From Caldalkalibacillus uzonensis (lineage in GTDB: Bacteria > Bacillota > Bacilli > Caldalkalibacillales > Caldalkalibacillaceae): a stretch of DNA of 64,000 bases. Positions 9,232-17,851 of this stretch are shown here, piece after piece. The stretch's first letter is position 1, and every line of letters begins with the position of its first letter. Where the stretch lies: NCBI RefSeq assembly GCF_030814135.1, contig NZ_JAUSUQ010000003.1, positions 124,001 to 188,000 of the forward strand, read 5' to 3'. The position numbers and the translations under genes were made by a program. The notes under the pieces were generated by a model, which worked only from the letters and a program-made list of their open reading frames with translations, did no database searches and had not been told where the DNA came from.

Positions 9232-10512
9232 CTAACTCGTCATCAATTTAGGCAGCCACAAAACGAGATCAGGGAACAGAGTGATGATGAGCAACACCGC
9301 AATCAGCAACAGATAGAATGGAATAAGTTCCCGAATTAACTGCAAGATGCCGATGCCGCCTATCTTGGAGATCACAAACAGCACAATGCCAAACGGTGGA
9401 GTTAAAAGCCCGATCATCAAATTGAGAACCATAATGATCCCGAAATGAACAGGATCAATACCAAATTCATTAAGCAATGGCAATATGATGGGCGTGAGAA
9501 TTGTAATGGCTGCGATTGTCTCCATGAAGGCACCGACGATCAGTAAAAAGAGATTTAAGACCAAAAGTAAAATCAAGGCAGAATCAGCGAAAGAGGTAAA
9601 GAAGTCCAACACTTCCATCGGGATGCGCTGACGCATGATGACGTTTCCATAAATGGTAGCCATGGAAATAATAATGCCGATAATGGCACTATCCCGGGCA
9701 GTTTCACGCAACACCTGAACCAATGATTTCCATGTTAATTCCCGATAAACAATCCCGGCCAAAAAGAAGGCGTACAATACTGCTACGACTGCTGCCTCAG
9801 TGGGTGTAAAAATCCCTTTATAGATTCCTCCGATAATGATCACTGGTGTGAGCAAAGGCAGAAATGCCCGACGCAAAGCCCTGAAAAATACTGGCCACGT
9901 TGGACGTGCTTCACGGGGGAAATCCCGCTTCTTGGCAAAATAGGAAACAAGCAGCATCATGGCCACGCCCATTAACAAACCGGGAATCACACCAGCAAGA
10001 AACAAGGCCCCGACCGAAGCACCTGCAGCTACCCCGTAGATCACCATGGGCAAGCTGGGCGGAATAATCGGACCAATAGTGGATGAAGCAGCAGTAATAG
10101 CGGAAGAAAATCCCCGTCCATATCCTGCATCGCGCATCGCTTTAATCTCGATTTGCCCAAGACCAGCTGCATCCGAAACTGCGGTTCCAGACATTCCGGA
10201 AAAAATAACACTGCTGGTCACGTTAACGTGTCCCATACCTCCAGGGAGAAAACCCACGCATACTTTACAAAAATCAAAGATGCGATCAGTGATGCCTCCC
10301 GTATTCAGGAGTTTACCGGCAAGAAGGAAGAGGGGCACTGCCAGAATAACAAAGCTATTTATACCGCCCATTAAGCGCTGGGCCATATTGGCATATTGGA
10401 TATTGCCATCCATAAGCATCAGCACAAAAGAGGTAAAGCCCATGCTGAAAGCAACTGGCATTCCGATAAGAAACAAGACCAATAAAAGCCCGATAAAGAC
10501 TACAAGTACCAT
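9232..10512 (-). CDS. dctM: TRAP transporter large permease (DctM family), second system
   Basis: A 426-residue protein, the same length as the other DctM in the window and clearly a paralogue. It has AVPLFLLAGKLLNTGG, SGMSGTAVSDAAGLGQIE, IPPSLPMVIYG, FTPTEAAVVAV and LNLMIGLLTPPFGIVLF blocks and about 12 hydrophobic segments. It belongs with dctQ-2 and dctP-2 immediately upstream (gap to dctQ-2 about 24 bp). Two complete TRAP systems back to back suggest uptake of two related acids. Confidence 0.93.
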   Translation of the reverse strand: MVLVVFIGLLLVLFLIGMPVAFSMGFTSFVLMLMDGNIQYANMAQRLMGGINSFVILAVPLFLLAGKLLNTGGITDRIFDFCKVCVGFLPGGMGHVNVTSSVIFSGMSGTAVSDAAGLGQIEIKAMRDAGYGRGFSSAITAASSTIGPIIPPSLPMVIYGVAAGASVGALFLAGVIPGLLMGVAMMLLVSYFAKKRDFPREARPTWPVFFRALRRAFLPLLTPVIIIGGIYKGIFTPTEAAVVAVLYAFFLAGIVYRELTWKSLVQVLRETARDSAIIGIIISMATIYGNVIMRQRIPMEVLDFFTSFADSALILLLVLNLFLLIVGAFMETIAAITILTPIILPLLNEFGIDPVHFGIIMVLNLMIGLLTPPFGIVLFVISKIGGIGILQLIRELIPFYLLLIAVLLIITLFPDLVLWLPKLMTS

Positions 10513-10536
10513 TGGCTCAACCCTTTCTGAGATTGA

Positions 10537-11064
10537 TCACGATTTAGACACGGTAGAGGAAGAGGAATCATTTAATGAATTGTTGGAGGTGAAAAATGTT
10601 TCTTTAATGACCTCAATAACCCGTAACACGCTGTAGAAAATCATTAAAACCGATCCTAAAAACAGGGCCAAATAAACATAGGACATGCTTAACCAACGCA
10701 TGGTTGCCGACGAAACGTCAGTGCTGCTTTCCACCATGATCCAGCTTCCTTTAAGCAAAATACTAAGAAAAAAGATAATGGCTAGTTGAACAATAATGTG
10801 TACAGCTGCTCGCAACATGCGTGGAAGCCGTTCAACTAATATATCAATGGCGATATGGGACTTTTCCCTAATGGCAAGGGCAGCCCCGATATAAGTGAGA
10901 TAGATAAACATAAAGCGGGCCACTTCTTCTGTCCATGGCGCAGAGATCTGAAAGATATAACGAAAAGCCACTTGCAGGGTGATGGTGACTACAATGCCAA
11001 CTAACATCAGAACAATAAAGAAATCGATGGTCTTGTCAAGGAAACCGAGAATACGTTTCATCAT
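10537..11064 (-). CDS. dctQ: TRAP transporter small permease (DctQ family), second system
   Basis: About 175 residues from the ATG cluster at 11067-11061 (MMMKRILGFLDKTIDF). AAAGGGG lies about 8 bases before the middle ATG, and the longer open frame to 11127 would run into a stable hairpin. Four hydrophobic segments and PWTEEVARFMFIYLTYIGAAL (split over residues 48-68) are typical of DctQ. The C-terminal tail is Ser/Asn-rich (SNNSLNDSSSSTV). It is coupled to dctM-2 and follows dctP-2. Confidence 0.88.
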   Translation of the reverse strand: MMKRILGFLDKTIDFFIVLMLVGIVVTITLQVAFRYIFQISAPWTEEVARFMFIYLTYIGAALAIREKSHIAIDILVERLPRMLRAAVHIIVQLAIIFFLSILLKGSWIMVESSTDVSSATMRWLSMSYVYLALFLGSVLMIFYSVLRVIEVIKETFFTSNNSLNDSSSSTVSKS

Positions 11065-11120
11065 CATCCATGCCCCTTTGTCAGCTTCTTTCTTACTATT
11101 CTCAAAATGATATGGGAGCG

Positions 11121-11157
11121 ACCTCACACAAGCGGTTATGGGTGCTGTGTGTGAGGT
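11121..11157 (-). other. Intergenic hairpin between dctP-2 and dctQ-2
   Basis: ACCTCACACA pairs perfectly with TGTGTGAGGT across a 17-base loop, just after the dctP-2 stop. No T-run follows on the minus strand. Such hairpins behind binding-protein genes usually protect the upstream mRNA and raise the amount of binding protein over permease. A related hairpin follows dctP-3 at 38572. Confidence 0.55.
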
Positions 11158-11175
11158 CGGATTCTATACAGGTTT

Positions 11176-12213
11176 CTAGTCCAGGAGAGCGTTAATTTCT
11201 TCCAAAGATGTCACAGTCCAAGACTCTTGGAAGAAACGCTCCAATCCAGGTTGAGCCTGTTCAACAAACGCTTCTTTGTCTATTTCAACCACTTGCATAC
11301 CTGCCTCTTGCAACTCTTGATAGAATTGCTCGGCATCAGACACAGCCTCAGCATCGGCATAAGCCATTGCTTCTTCTGCTGCTTCTTGGATCAACTGCTG
11401 GTGTTCGGGGCTTAAGGAATCCCATAAATCTTTGTTCATCCACATAAAGGTTGCTTCATAGATATGGCCAGTGTTGATCAGATAGTCTTGAACTTCTTGT
11501 AATTTAAACGTATAAATTTGCTCGTACGGACCTTCAGACGCTTCCACAACCCCGGTTTGCAAAGCCCCGTATAATTCAGGCAAAGCAACAGGCGTTGGAG
11601 AGGCACCAATGGCTTCCCAGGACGCAATCCAGGCTTCAATTTCAGGCAAACGCAAGTTCAGGCCCTTTACATCATCGGGTGTTTCAATCGGTTTGTTAGC
11701 GGTCATATGGCGGGCACCGCGAATATTGGTTCCGATGATTTGCAAGCCGGCATCAGCCATTTCGGCAAACATCTGCTCTCCAAGGTCCCCGTATAAAGCA
11801 GCTTGCATATGCTCCATGCTTTGGAATAAGAACGGTGCTGTAAAGAACATGTATTCGGGAGCATACATATCAACACCTTGATATCCCCCTAGGACCATCT
11901 CCAGATCGCCGGCACGAACAGCTTCAAAGTTTTCTCGTTCAGTACCCAGAGCCCCGTTAGGGAAGAAATTAACTTCAATCTCTCCATTGGAACGCTCATT
12001 AACCAACTCGGCGAATTTGGCTGCCCCTTTGGCCGGAGCTGATTTTTCTTCATAAACACTAGCGATATCAATGCGAATCGTCTCTCCAGCAGGCGCGCTC
12101 TGTTCTTCCTCTTGCTCTGCTTCGCCATTTGAGCTTGTGCCAGAATCACCTCCGCAAGCTGCCAGAGCCAAAACCAGCACTAGCATACCGAAGATTAAAA
12201 ATGTTTTTTTCAT
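11176..12213 (-). CDS. dctP: TRAP transporter substrate-binding lipoprotein (DctP family), second system
   Basis: A 345-residue protein with a lipobox signal (LALAAC, Cys about residue 20) and an acidic linker. The DctP core includes EKSAPAKGAAKFAELVNE, GDLEMVLGGYQGVDMY, and the carboxylate-binding Arg region GLNLRLPEIEAW, then GVVEASEGPYEQIYTF. It is the first gene of the second TRAP operon (dctP-dctQ-dctM). A very similar copy lies at 38629-39660, without permease genes. The ligand is unknown; TRAP ligands are usually carboxylates such as sugar acids or hydroxy acids. Confidence 0.92.
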   Translation of the reverse strand: MKKTFLIFGMLVLVLALAACGGDSGTSSNGEAEQEEEQSAPAGETIRIDIASVYEEKSAPAKGAAKFAELVNERSNGEIEVNFFPNGALGTERENFEAVRAGDLEMVLGGYQGVDMYAPEYMFFTAPFLFQSMEHMQAALYGDLGEQMFAEMADAGLQIIGTNIRGARHMTANKPIETPDDVKGLNLRLPEIEAWIASWEAIGASPTPVALPELYGALQTGVVEASEGPYEQIYTFKLQEVQDYLINTGHIYEATFMWMNKDLWDSLSPEHQQLIQEAAEEAMAYADAEAVSDAEQFYQELQEAGMQVVEIDKEAFVEQAQPGLERFFQESWTVTSLEEINALLD

Positions 12214-12253
12214 CTTTTTTCCCCCTTTGATTTTTATAATTTTTATACTAGGA

Positions 12254-12279
12254 CGGAATGATGCTTAAGCCTCATTCCG
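12254..12279 (-). other. Hairpin between the 2-hydroxyacid dehydrogenase and dctP-2
   Basis: CGGAATGA pairs with TCATTCCG over a 10-base loop. There is no clear T-run on either side, so it is more likely an mRNA processing or attenuation element than a full terminator. Confidence 0.35.
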
Positions 12280-12309
12280 CTGTGAACCGAATGATGAGAT
12301 CATGTCCAC

Positions 12310-13299
12310 CTACTTTTTGAGTACATTTAGTACGTCTTTGTTGACCAAGTATGTCGGCGTTTGGCCTTGGAGCGCTTCCAAAACATTTCTGGCACACTTA
12401 CTGCGCATCTCATCCTCAGATTCTTCCGAGTACCAGGCTACATGGGGTGTTAATATCACATTATCCATTGTGAGTAAAGGATTGTCAGGCTGAATCGGTT
12501 CAATCTCGACTACGTCCAGCGCCGCACCGGCAATCTGCCCCGCTTGCAGGGCTTCAATCAAGTCTTGCTCATTGATGACCGGTCCCCTCGCCGTATTGAC
12601 AATCACAAGGTTTTTCTTAGCGAGTTTAAAGAGATCCTTGTTAATCAAGCCTTTTGTCTCGTCAGTTAATGGGATGTGAACAGAGACAAAATCCGCTTTT
12701 CTAAAAATCTCTTCCAATGAAGCTGGCTCAGCTTGAGCCTCGTGGATCACATCCTCCGGTACGTACGGATCGTACACGAGCACATTAAAGCCGATCGCGA
12801 TTAACTTTTTGACCAGACTGCGAGGAATCCGCCCAAACCCTAAAACACCGACAGTCTGAGTTTGGAAACGGTGAATGGGGATGCCTTTTTTAAAATCCCA
12901 AACCCCATTTTTCACATATTGGTTGAGAAGAACCACCTTCCTGGCCCAGCTCATCAACAGAGCCAGTGTATGATCAGACACTTCATCCATACAGTAATCA
13001 GGCACATTAGCCACGTAAATCCCTTTTTCCGTCGCCTTGGGAATGTCAATTGTATTAACACCAACTCCATAGCGGGAAATCACCTTACATTTTTCCAGCT
13101 GTTCAATAACTTTGGCTGAAATCGGAGCATATTGATTGATGATACCATCAGCATCTTTGGCGATCTCGATAACCTCGTCCTCTGTACGAGCTTGTCCCTT
13201 AACCAATTCCACATCAGGCAAGGCCTGGAGAACACGTTCTTCGTAGCGTAAATCGTAATACTCATAGTCAGTTACAACAACTTTCAATTTCTGTGTCAC
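12310..13299 (-). CDS. D-isomer-specific 2-hydroxyacid dehydrogenase
   Basis: A 329-residue protein of the D-2-hydroxyacid dehydrogenase family. The NAD motif is GVLGFGRIP (about residues 148-156), the catalytic Arg is in NTARGPVIN, the Glu in VVEIEPIQ and the His in TPHVAWYSEES. The IPHVA/TPHVAWYSEES end resembles C-terminal-binding-protein-like members of the family. The start is GTG with GGGGGATTAGGA upstream. It reads toward the TRAP genes and has both a perfect candidate IclR operator and a cre-like site upstream. It probably interconverts a 2-keto acid and a D-2-hydroxy acid; the substrate is unknown. Confidence 0.88.
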   Translation of the reverse strand: MTQKLKVVVTDYEYYDLRYEERVLQALPDVELVKGQARTEDEVIEIAKDADGIINQYAPISAKVIEQLEKCKVISRYGVGVNTIDIPKATEKGIYVANVPDYCMDEVSDHTLALLMSWARKVVLLNQYVKNGVWDFKKGIPIHRFQTQTVGVLGFGRIPRSLVKKLIAIGFNVLVYDPYVPEDVIHEAQAEPASLEEIFRKADFVSVHIPLTDETKGLINKDLFKLAKKNLVIVNTARGPVINEQDLIEALQAGQIAGAALDVVEIEPIQPDNPLLTMDNVILTPHVAWYSEESEDEMRSKCARNVLEALQGQTPTYLVNKDVLNVLKK

Positions 13300-13325
13300 T
13301 TCCTAATCCCCCCACTTTGAACTGA

Positions 13326-13339
13326 CTTAAGCGTTTACA
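13326..13339 (+). promoter_or_regulatory. cre-like site upstream of the 2-hydroxyacid dehydrogenase
   Basis: CTTAAGCGTTTACA matches the cre consensus TGWAARCGYTWWCA in 12 of 14 positions and lies 27-40 bp before the GTG start. The pairing with an operator-like palindrome further up repeats the arrangement seen before dctQ-1. Confidence 0.35.
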
Positions 13340-13361
13340 AGAGACGATAATAATAGATTAT

Positions 13362-13378
13362 GTTTTATAATATAAAAC
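13362..13378. promoter_or_regulatory. Candidate IclR operator, copy 4 (perfect palindrome)
   Basis: GTTTTATA-A-TATAAAAC is a perfect 17-bp palindrome and the best copy of the motif. It lies 63 bp upstream of the 2-hydroxyacid dehydrogenase start. Confidence 0.55.
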
Positions 13379-13445
13379 TCATTTCTCTATATAAGAATTA
13401 TACACGAACAAAAATATAAAGTAAATAAAAATTTCAGATAACATA

Positions 13446-14789
13446 TTAGAGCAAGGCCCAAGCGACTATACTCCCCGTCCCGCCAAACAAAAACGCAAAA
13501 GTCAAGTTCCACACCATGATCTTATAGGGGTTTTCCTTGAGCAAATTGCCGGTCAAGATCACAGAGACATTGAACGGCCCCGCCATTACTGTTGCTAAAC
13601 TGGACGTAATCAGCACAAGGCCAATGCTAACCGGGTTCATCCACATCAATAGTGGCTGCACCATTTCACCGACCAACCCCATTGTCACCAGAGGATGAAA
13701 TCCAATCAAGGCCAGACCCAGGAACATCACTTGGATGGTCACGAACAAGAAAATCGGCTGCCCTGCTAAAAAGATAAAGGGTGCTTGTAAATAATCGATC
13801 CATTGGGAATCCCTTAAGGCACCGATAAACAAACCCATACTGAGAAAGAGAAGAACATAACTGTGGAGAGTAGAGACTCTCTCTCGCCACTGCTTCAAAC
13901 TATAAATAAAAAAAGTACGCAGCCGCCCAATCATAAAAGCCCAAACAAACGAAAAAGGTACAATGACCAATGATACAGATAACAGAAAGTTAAGCTGAAA
14001 CAACTGTTTGACAACAGTGACACAAACAATAAACAGAGCCAAATAACACATTAACAACCCTATGCGTCGATAAACAGACCAATCCAGTTTTTCTCTTGTC
14101 TGTTCCATATGATCATGTATCCGCCAGGCTCGAAAACGTAAATAACCGAGGCCTCCGTCGATCACAAGCAAGGTGAGGGCAATCAATAACAGCCATGGCA
14201 GAAAGGTGAGATAGCCAGTGCCTGTTATATCAACGGTAATAGCCACTAGTACTTCCATGGGACTCCAGGCAAGGCACAAGGCATATCCTCTTAGCATAGA
14301 GCTGCTGATAAAAAGATGTGCAAGTCGTTCTGGCAGCGATCTTAAGTGTTTGGTCAACACACCATAGACAAGGGGGAGCATGGCGATATTCAAAAAGGAG
14401 CCCAGCAAAAAGCTGGCGCTTAACCCTCGTCCATATAGTTGGCCAAAATGCTGCACATGCGCTTTCAACAGCTTACTGACCGATTGATCATAACGTCCCG
14501 TTATGATCATACTGTTAATAAACGGCAGAACATAGAACAACACCAAAATGACAGCAAATGAGGTTAACAGCAGGGGTAATTCATGCAATGTCCCGCCGTT
14601 CGACAAGAAAAGACCGCTCCCTGCCGCACAAAAAATCACACTGCTCACTTGAAAGAGACGCTCCGCTTGTCTAAACGCCATAACTAAGGCAAGCAGGGCG
14701 AGCAAGCCGGTCACATATTCCAGCGCTGCATTTTGGACAAAAGTATTCACGACAAAGCACCAAACGAGTAAACTGAGCACGATGAACAT
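13446..14789 (-). CDS. Polytopic membrane protein, probable transporter of unknown substrate
   Basis: A 447-residue, strongly hydrophobic protein with about 11-12 predicted membrane segments. I do not recognise a precise family. The overall pattern (two similar halves, an internal loop rich in Arg near residues 220-240, Gly/Asn/Pro-rich hydrophobic turns such as MAGPFNVSVILTGN near the C-terminus) resembles ion-transporter-superfamily permeases (DctM/CitM/GntP-like). The gene starts 4 bp after the EamA transporter stop, so they are cotranscribed, at the downstream end of the sugar-acid operon. An organic-acid permease role is the simplest guess. Confidence 0.6.
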   Translation of the reverse strand: MFIVLSLLVWCFVVNTFVQNAALEYVTGLLALLALVMAFRQAERLFQVSSVIFCAAGSGLFLSNGGTLHELPLLLTSFAVILVLFYVLPFINSMIITGRYDQSVSKLLKAHVQHFGQLYGRGLSASFLLGSFLNIAMLPLVYGVLTKHLRSLPERLAHLFISSSMLRGYALCLAWSPMEVLVAITVDITGTGYLTFLPWLLLIALTLLVIDGGLGYLRFRAWRIHDHMEQTREKLDWSVYRRIGLLMCYLALFIVCVTVVKQLFQLNFLLSVSLVIVPFSFVWAFMIGRLRTFFIYSLKQWRERVSTLHSYVLLFLSMGLFIGALRDSQWIDYLQAPFIFLAGQPIFLFVTIQVMFLGLALIGFHPLVTMGLVGEMVQPLLMWMNPVSIGLVLITSSLATVMAGPFNVSVILTGNLLKENPYKIMVWNLTFAFLFGGTGSIVAWALL

Positions 14790-14792
14790 GGT

Positions 14793-15713
14793 TTACAAGG
14801 CGCCTTTCTGTTGATGATTCACTGGAGCAGGAGGTCCCTTCTTCTCTGCTCCTGTCTGCTTGCGGTTGACAATCCAAATTCCTGCCAGAACCAACCCAAT
14901 ACCGACCAACGTATCAACCGCGAGGGTTTCCCCTAGAAACACCCACCCGGATAACGTTCCTATCACCGGAACCAGCAAAAGGGAGATGGAGGATTGTCCC
15001 GCCCCCCCTGAGGAAAGGATATGCGACCACAGAAAATAGGCCAGCGCGGAGGCAATCATTCCAGCAAAAATCAAGCAAAACACAGCCATACCGTTCCAGC
15101 TAGCCATCGGTTCAGACTCAATGGTGAAGGTGAACAAAAATAAAACAATGGTCCCCACCACCATTTGGTAGGCGGTCAACTGAATTTGATTCCGACCGTT
15201 AAGCACTTTTTTGATGATCAGGCTAGCCGTGGCCCAGGAGACAGCAGCGATGAGACAAAGAGTTTGAACCACAAACACCGTTCCTGTCCATTCCAGAGCC
15301 CAGGGATTGACATCGAGGACCAGAAACAGTCCCCCAAATCCAATGCCAAGACCCAACAGGTGAAACCTTGTCATTTGTTCGCCAGGAATAAAAAAGTGGG
15401 CCATCATGGTTAGCCAAAAAGGCATCGTAAAGGCCAAAATGGAAGCAATTCCTATTTCAACAAATTGCAAGGCAGACTGGGTGATGGCAAACACGCAACT
15501 GATCTGCAGAACTCCGCATAAAGCGTACCATTTCCAGTCTTCTTTTTTGGGCAGTGGAATTTTACGGATCAGACAAAACAAAAGTAAAACGGCTGAGCCG
15601 AGCATGAAGCGGAGAGCTGAAAACATAAGCGGAGAAAAATAATAGAGGGCCGTGCTCATCACTACCCAGTTTGTTCCCCAAATCGTACATAATAAAATCA
15701 TTTTCCAATTCAC
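14793..15713 (-). CDS. EamA/DMT-family transporter
   Basis: About 306 residues with ten hydrophobic segments forming two EamA repeats (first from about WGTNWVVMSTALYYF, second from about WATASLIIKKVL). The C-terminus is basic (NRKQTGAEKKG). Members export or import metabolites such as amino acids or sugars. The open frame extends to 15788, but that part overlaps a terminator-like hairpin, so the true start is probably GTG at 15713 or ATG at 15701. It is coupled to the downstream membrane-protein gene. The substrate cannot be told from sequence. Confidence 0.8.
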   Translation of the reverse strand: MNWKMILLCTIWGTNWVVMSTALYYFSPLMFSALRFMLGSAVLLLFCLIRKIPLPKKEDWKWYALCGVLQISCVFAITQSALQFVEIGIASILAFTMPFWLTMMAHFFIPGEQMTRFHLLGLGIGFGGLFLVLDVNPWALEWTGTVFVVQTLCLIAAVSWATASLIIKKVLNGRNQIQLTAYQMVVGTIVLFLFTFTIESEPMASWNGMAVFCLIFAGMIASALAYFLWSHILSSGGAGQSSISLLLVPVIGTLSGWVFLGETLAVDTLVGIGLVLAGIWIVNRKQTGAEKKGPPAPVNHQQKGAL

Positions 15714-15759
15714 ATGATCACCACATTTCTTTGCAAGTAAGAAAAGGGGCTTAAATCTG

Positions 15760-15788
15760 AAAAAAGTGATGGAGGCATGCTCCATCAC
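15760..15788 (-). terminator. Rho-independent terminator after the FAH hydrolase gene
   Basis: GTGATGGAG pairs with CTCCATCAC over a 5-base loop, followed on the minus strand by TTTTTT. It lies about 40 bp past the stop at 15828 and separates the catabolic operon from the EamA transporter, or lets partial read-through into it. Confidence 0.75.
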
Positions 15789-15827
15789 ACGTGTCTTGTT
15801 CTAGCACAACCCTGCCCATATCAGGAA

Positions 15828-16769
15828 TTATTGATTCCCTTTAACAACGTTGCGCAGTTTTCCAATCTTTTCTACCTCAACGATAACTTCATCTCCATCT
15901 TTCAAAAAGACTTGAGGTTCACGGGACATCCCCACTCCCGGAGGCGTACCAGTGGCAATGACATCCCCAGGTTCAAAGGTCATGGATTGAGAGAGATAGG
16001 ATAAGATATAGGGTATGTTAAAGATCAAATTTTTCGTATTTGAATCTTGCATTGTTTCTCCATTGAGATGCAGCTTAATGTCCAGTTGGTGGGGATCTTC
16101 AATTTCGTCTTTCGTCACCAGCACTGGTCCCATCGGAGCAAATGAATCGGGGGATTTACCTCTGACCCATTGCCCATCTCCCAGCTGAATGTCCCGGGCA
16201 CTGACATCGTTGATAATGGTATAACCGGCAATATACGCCATGGCTTCGCTTTCGCTCACTTGTTTTGCTTTCTTGCCTATCACAAACGCCAGTTCCGCTT
16301 CATAGTCTACCTGATCTGAGTTAGGAGGCAGCAGAATAGCATCATCGGGCCCAACGACAGCGTTAGCGTACTTGGAAAAAATCACAGGGGATTTGGGAAT
16401 ATCCATTCCTGTCTCCTCACAGTGGTCCACATAGTTTAAACCGACACAAACCAGTTTTCCAGGCCGGGGAATCGGGGCTTTTAATTTCACTTCGTCTACG
16501 GCGTAAATCAATCGTTCCCCGTTCAAGCCTGAACCTGGGGACCCTAAAGCGTAATCCATTGCTTTTTTGGCTTCGGCAAGAGCAGCTTCCCCTCGTTCCA
16601 AGAAGGTGAGCATCTCAGAGGGAACCATGGCCTGCGCAACAAGTACTGGGCTTGCTTCACCTTTATCGGCCAACAAGGCCGTATAGGCAGCGTTCAGGTC
16701 CACCACTTGTTGATCAACTAAGGCACCCACACGAGTAAGACCATTAAATGAAAAAGTGACTAGCTTCAT
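15828..16769 (-). CDS. Fumarylacetoacetate hydrolase family protein (FAHD-type)
   Basis: About 313 residues from ATG 16769, which has TTAGGAGG upstream. Conserved blocks are CVGLNYVDHCEETG, KSPVIFSKYANAVVGP, VDYEAELAFVIGK (metal-binding Glu residues), NDVSARDIQ and ATGTPPGVGMSREP near the C-terminus. This branch includes 2,4-diketo-3-deoxy-sugar-acid hydrolases, oxaloacetate decarboxylases and acylpyruvases. In this operon of sugar-acid dehydratases and dehydrogenases, a hydrolase of a 2,4-diketo sugar acid is plausible. The second FAH protein in the window (4037-4957) is from a different branch. Confidence 0.85.
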   Translation of the reverse strand: MKLVTFSFNGLTRVGALVDQQVVDLNAAYTALLADKGEASPVLVAQAMVPSEMLTFLERGEAALAEAKKAMDYALGSPGSGLNGERLIYAVDEVKLKAPIPRPGKLVCVGLNYVDHCEETGMDIPKSPVIFSKYANAVVGPDDAILLPPNSDQVDYEAELAFVIGKKAKQVSESEAMAYIAGYTIINDVSARDIQLGDGQWVRGKSPDSFAPMGPVLVTKDEIEDPHQLDIKLHLNGETMQDSNTKNLIFNIPYILSYLSQSMTFEPGDVIATGTPPGVGMSREPQVFLKDGDEVIVEVEKIGKLRNVVKGNQ

Positions 16770-16810
16770 AGCGAATAACCTCCTAATATGTTCCAATCTT
16801 TTCGTTGATC

Positions 16811-17794
16811 TCAGGATAAGATAAGATCTTTTAATTCTGGTACAACGTAGCAGGAAGAATCACCTTGTAACGCCTTAACCAGGTTTTCTGCAGCCACCCT
16901 GGCCATATCCCGGCGCGTTTGATGGGTTGCAGAACCAATGTGGGGAACAGTCACCACGTTGGGCAAAGCAAGCAAAGGATGATCCGGCGGGATTGGCTCT
17001 TGCTGAAAGACGTCCAAACCAGCCCCTCGTATCCGTCCGCTTTGTAAAGCACGGACTAGCGCCTGTTCATCCACTGTCTGACCTCTAGACGCATTGATGA
17101 AAATGGCTTCTTCCTTCATTAACTGAAATTGATCGTCCCCAATCAGCTGAACTGTCTGCGGGGTTAAGGGAGTAAGCAGTACGATAAAGTCTGACTGGCG
17201 CAAAAGGGTCTCCAAAGAGACATAGGTGACGCCTAAGCGCTCTTCTATTTCCGGTTTCTGGCGGCGGTTATAATAGAGTACCTCCATATCAAAGCCTAAC
17301 TTGGCTCGTTTGGCCACCTTTTCTCCGATACGACCCATGCCGATGATACCGAGAGTACGATGATGAACGTCAATACCAAATAAGTTCTCGTTATCACCCT
17401 TTTTCCATTTCCCTTCTTTCACATAACGATCCAGTTCCGCTATGCGCCGGGCACTGCTTAAGATAAGGGCAAAAACCAGATCGGCTACAGTATCATCTAA
17501 CACGTATGGGGTATGGGTACCTAGCACTTTTCTTTTACGCATGGCACCTATATCAAAGTTGTTATAACCGACGGAGATGGTGCTAATCACTCTCAGATGA
17601 GGCGCATGAGCCAACAACTCCTCATCCACCTTAAGGCCATGCAGCAGGAGGCCCTCTGCATCTCTTACCTCCTCGAGGAGCTTGCCACGGGGAATAGGCT
17701 CAGACCGATCCCATTTGCGGTACTGGCAGTGTTGACCAATATAGGCCTCAATGTCAGCCGGAATAGGATTGGCAATAAACACATTAGGCTTCAT
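16811..17794 (-). CDS. 2-hydroxyacid dehydrogenase (GhrB/2-ketogluconate reductase-like)
   Basis: A 327-residue D-2-hydroxyacid dehydrogenase. NAD(P) motif [16 protein letters not shown] (about residues 150-165) is followed by YYNRRQKPE; the Arg after the fold (NRR) suggests NADPH preference. Catalytic residues are Arg in NASRGQTVD, Glu in FQQEPIP and His in VPHIGSAT. Such enzymes reduce glyoxylate, hydroxypyruvate or 2-ketogluconate. The gene sits 41 bp before the FAH gene in the leftward operon. A role in reducing a 2-keto sugar acid or glyoxylate is likely. Confidence 0.88.
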   Translation of the reverse strand: MKPNVFIANPIPADIEAYIGQHCQYRKWDRSEPIPRGKLLEEVRDAEGLLLHGLKVDEELLAHAPHLRVISTISVGYNNFDIGAMRKRKVLGTHTPYVLDDTVADLVFALILSSARRIAELDRYVKEGKWKKGDNENLFGIDVHHRTLGIIGMGRIGEKVAKRAKLGFDMEVLYYNRRQKPEIEERLGVTYVSLETLLRQSDFIVLLTPLTPQTVQLIGDDQFQLMKEEAIFINASRGQTVDEQALVRALQSGRIRGAGLDVFQQEPIPPDHPLLALPNVVTVPHIGSATHQTRRDMARVAAENLVKALQGDSSCYVVPELKDLILS

Positions 17795-17851
17795 AATACC
17801 CTCCTTCTATGAACCAAAACAGAAAACCGGTTTCAATACTTTTTTGGCAAT

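Noticed and set aside
12226-12247. AT-rich sequence upstream of dctP-2 resembling the IclR-type site
   Set aside because: It lacks the GTTTTATA/TATAAAAC symmetry; similarity is limited to low-complexity A/T runs.
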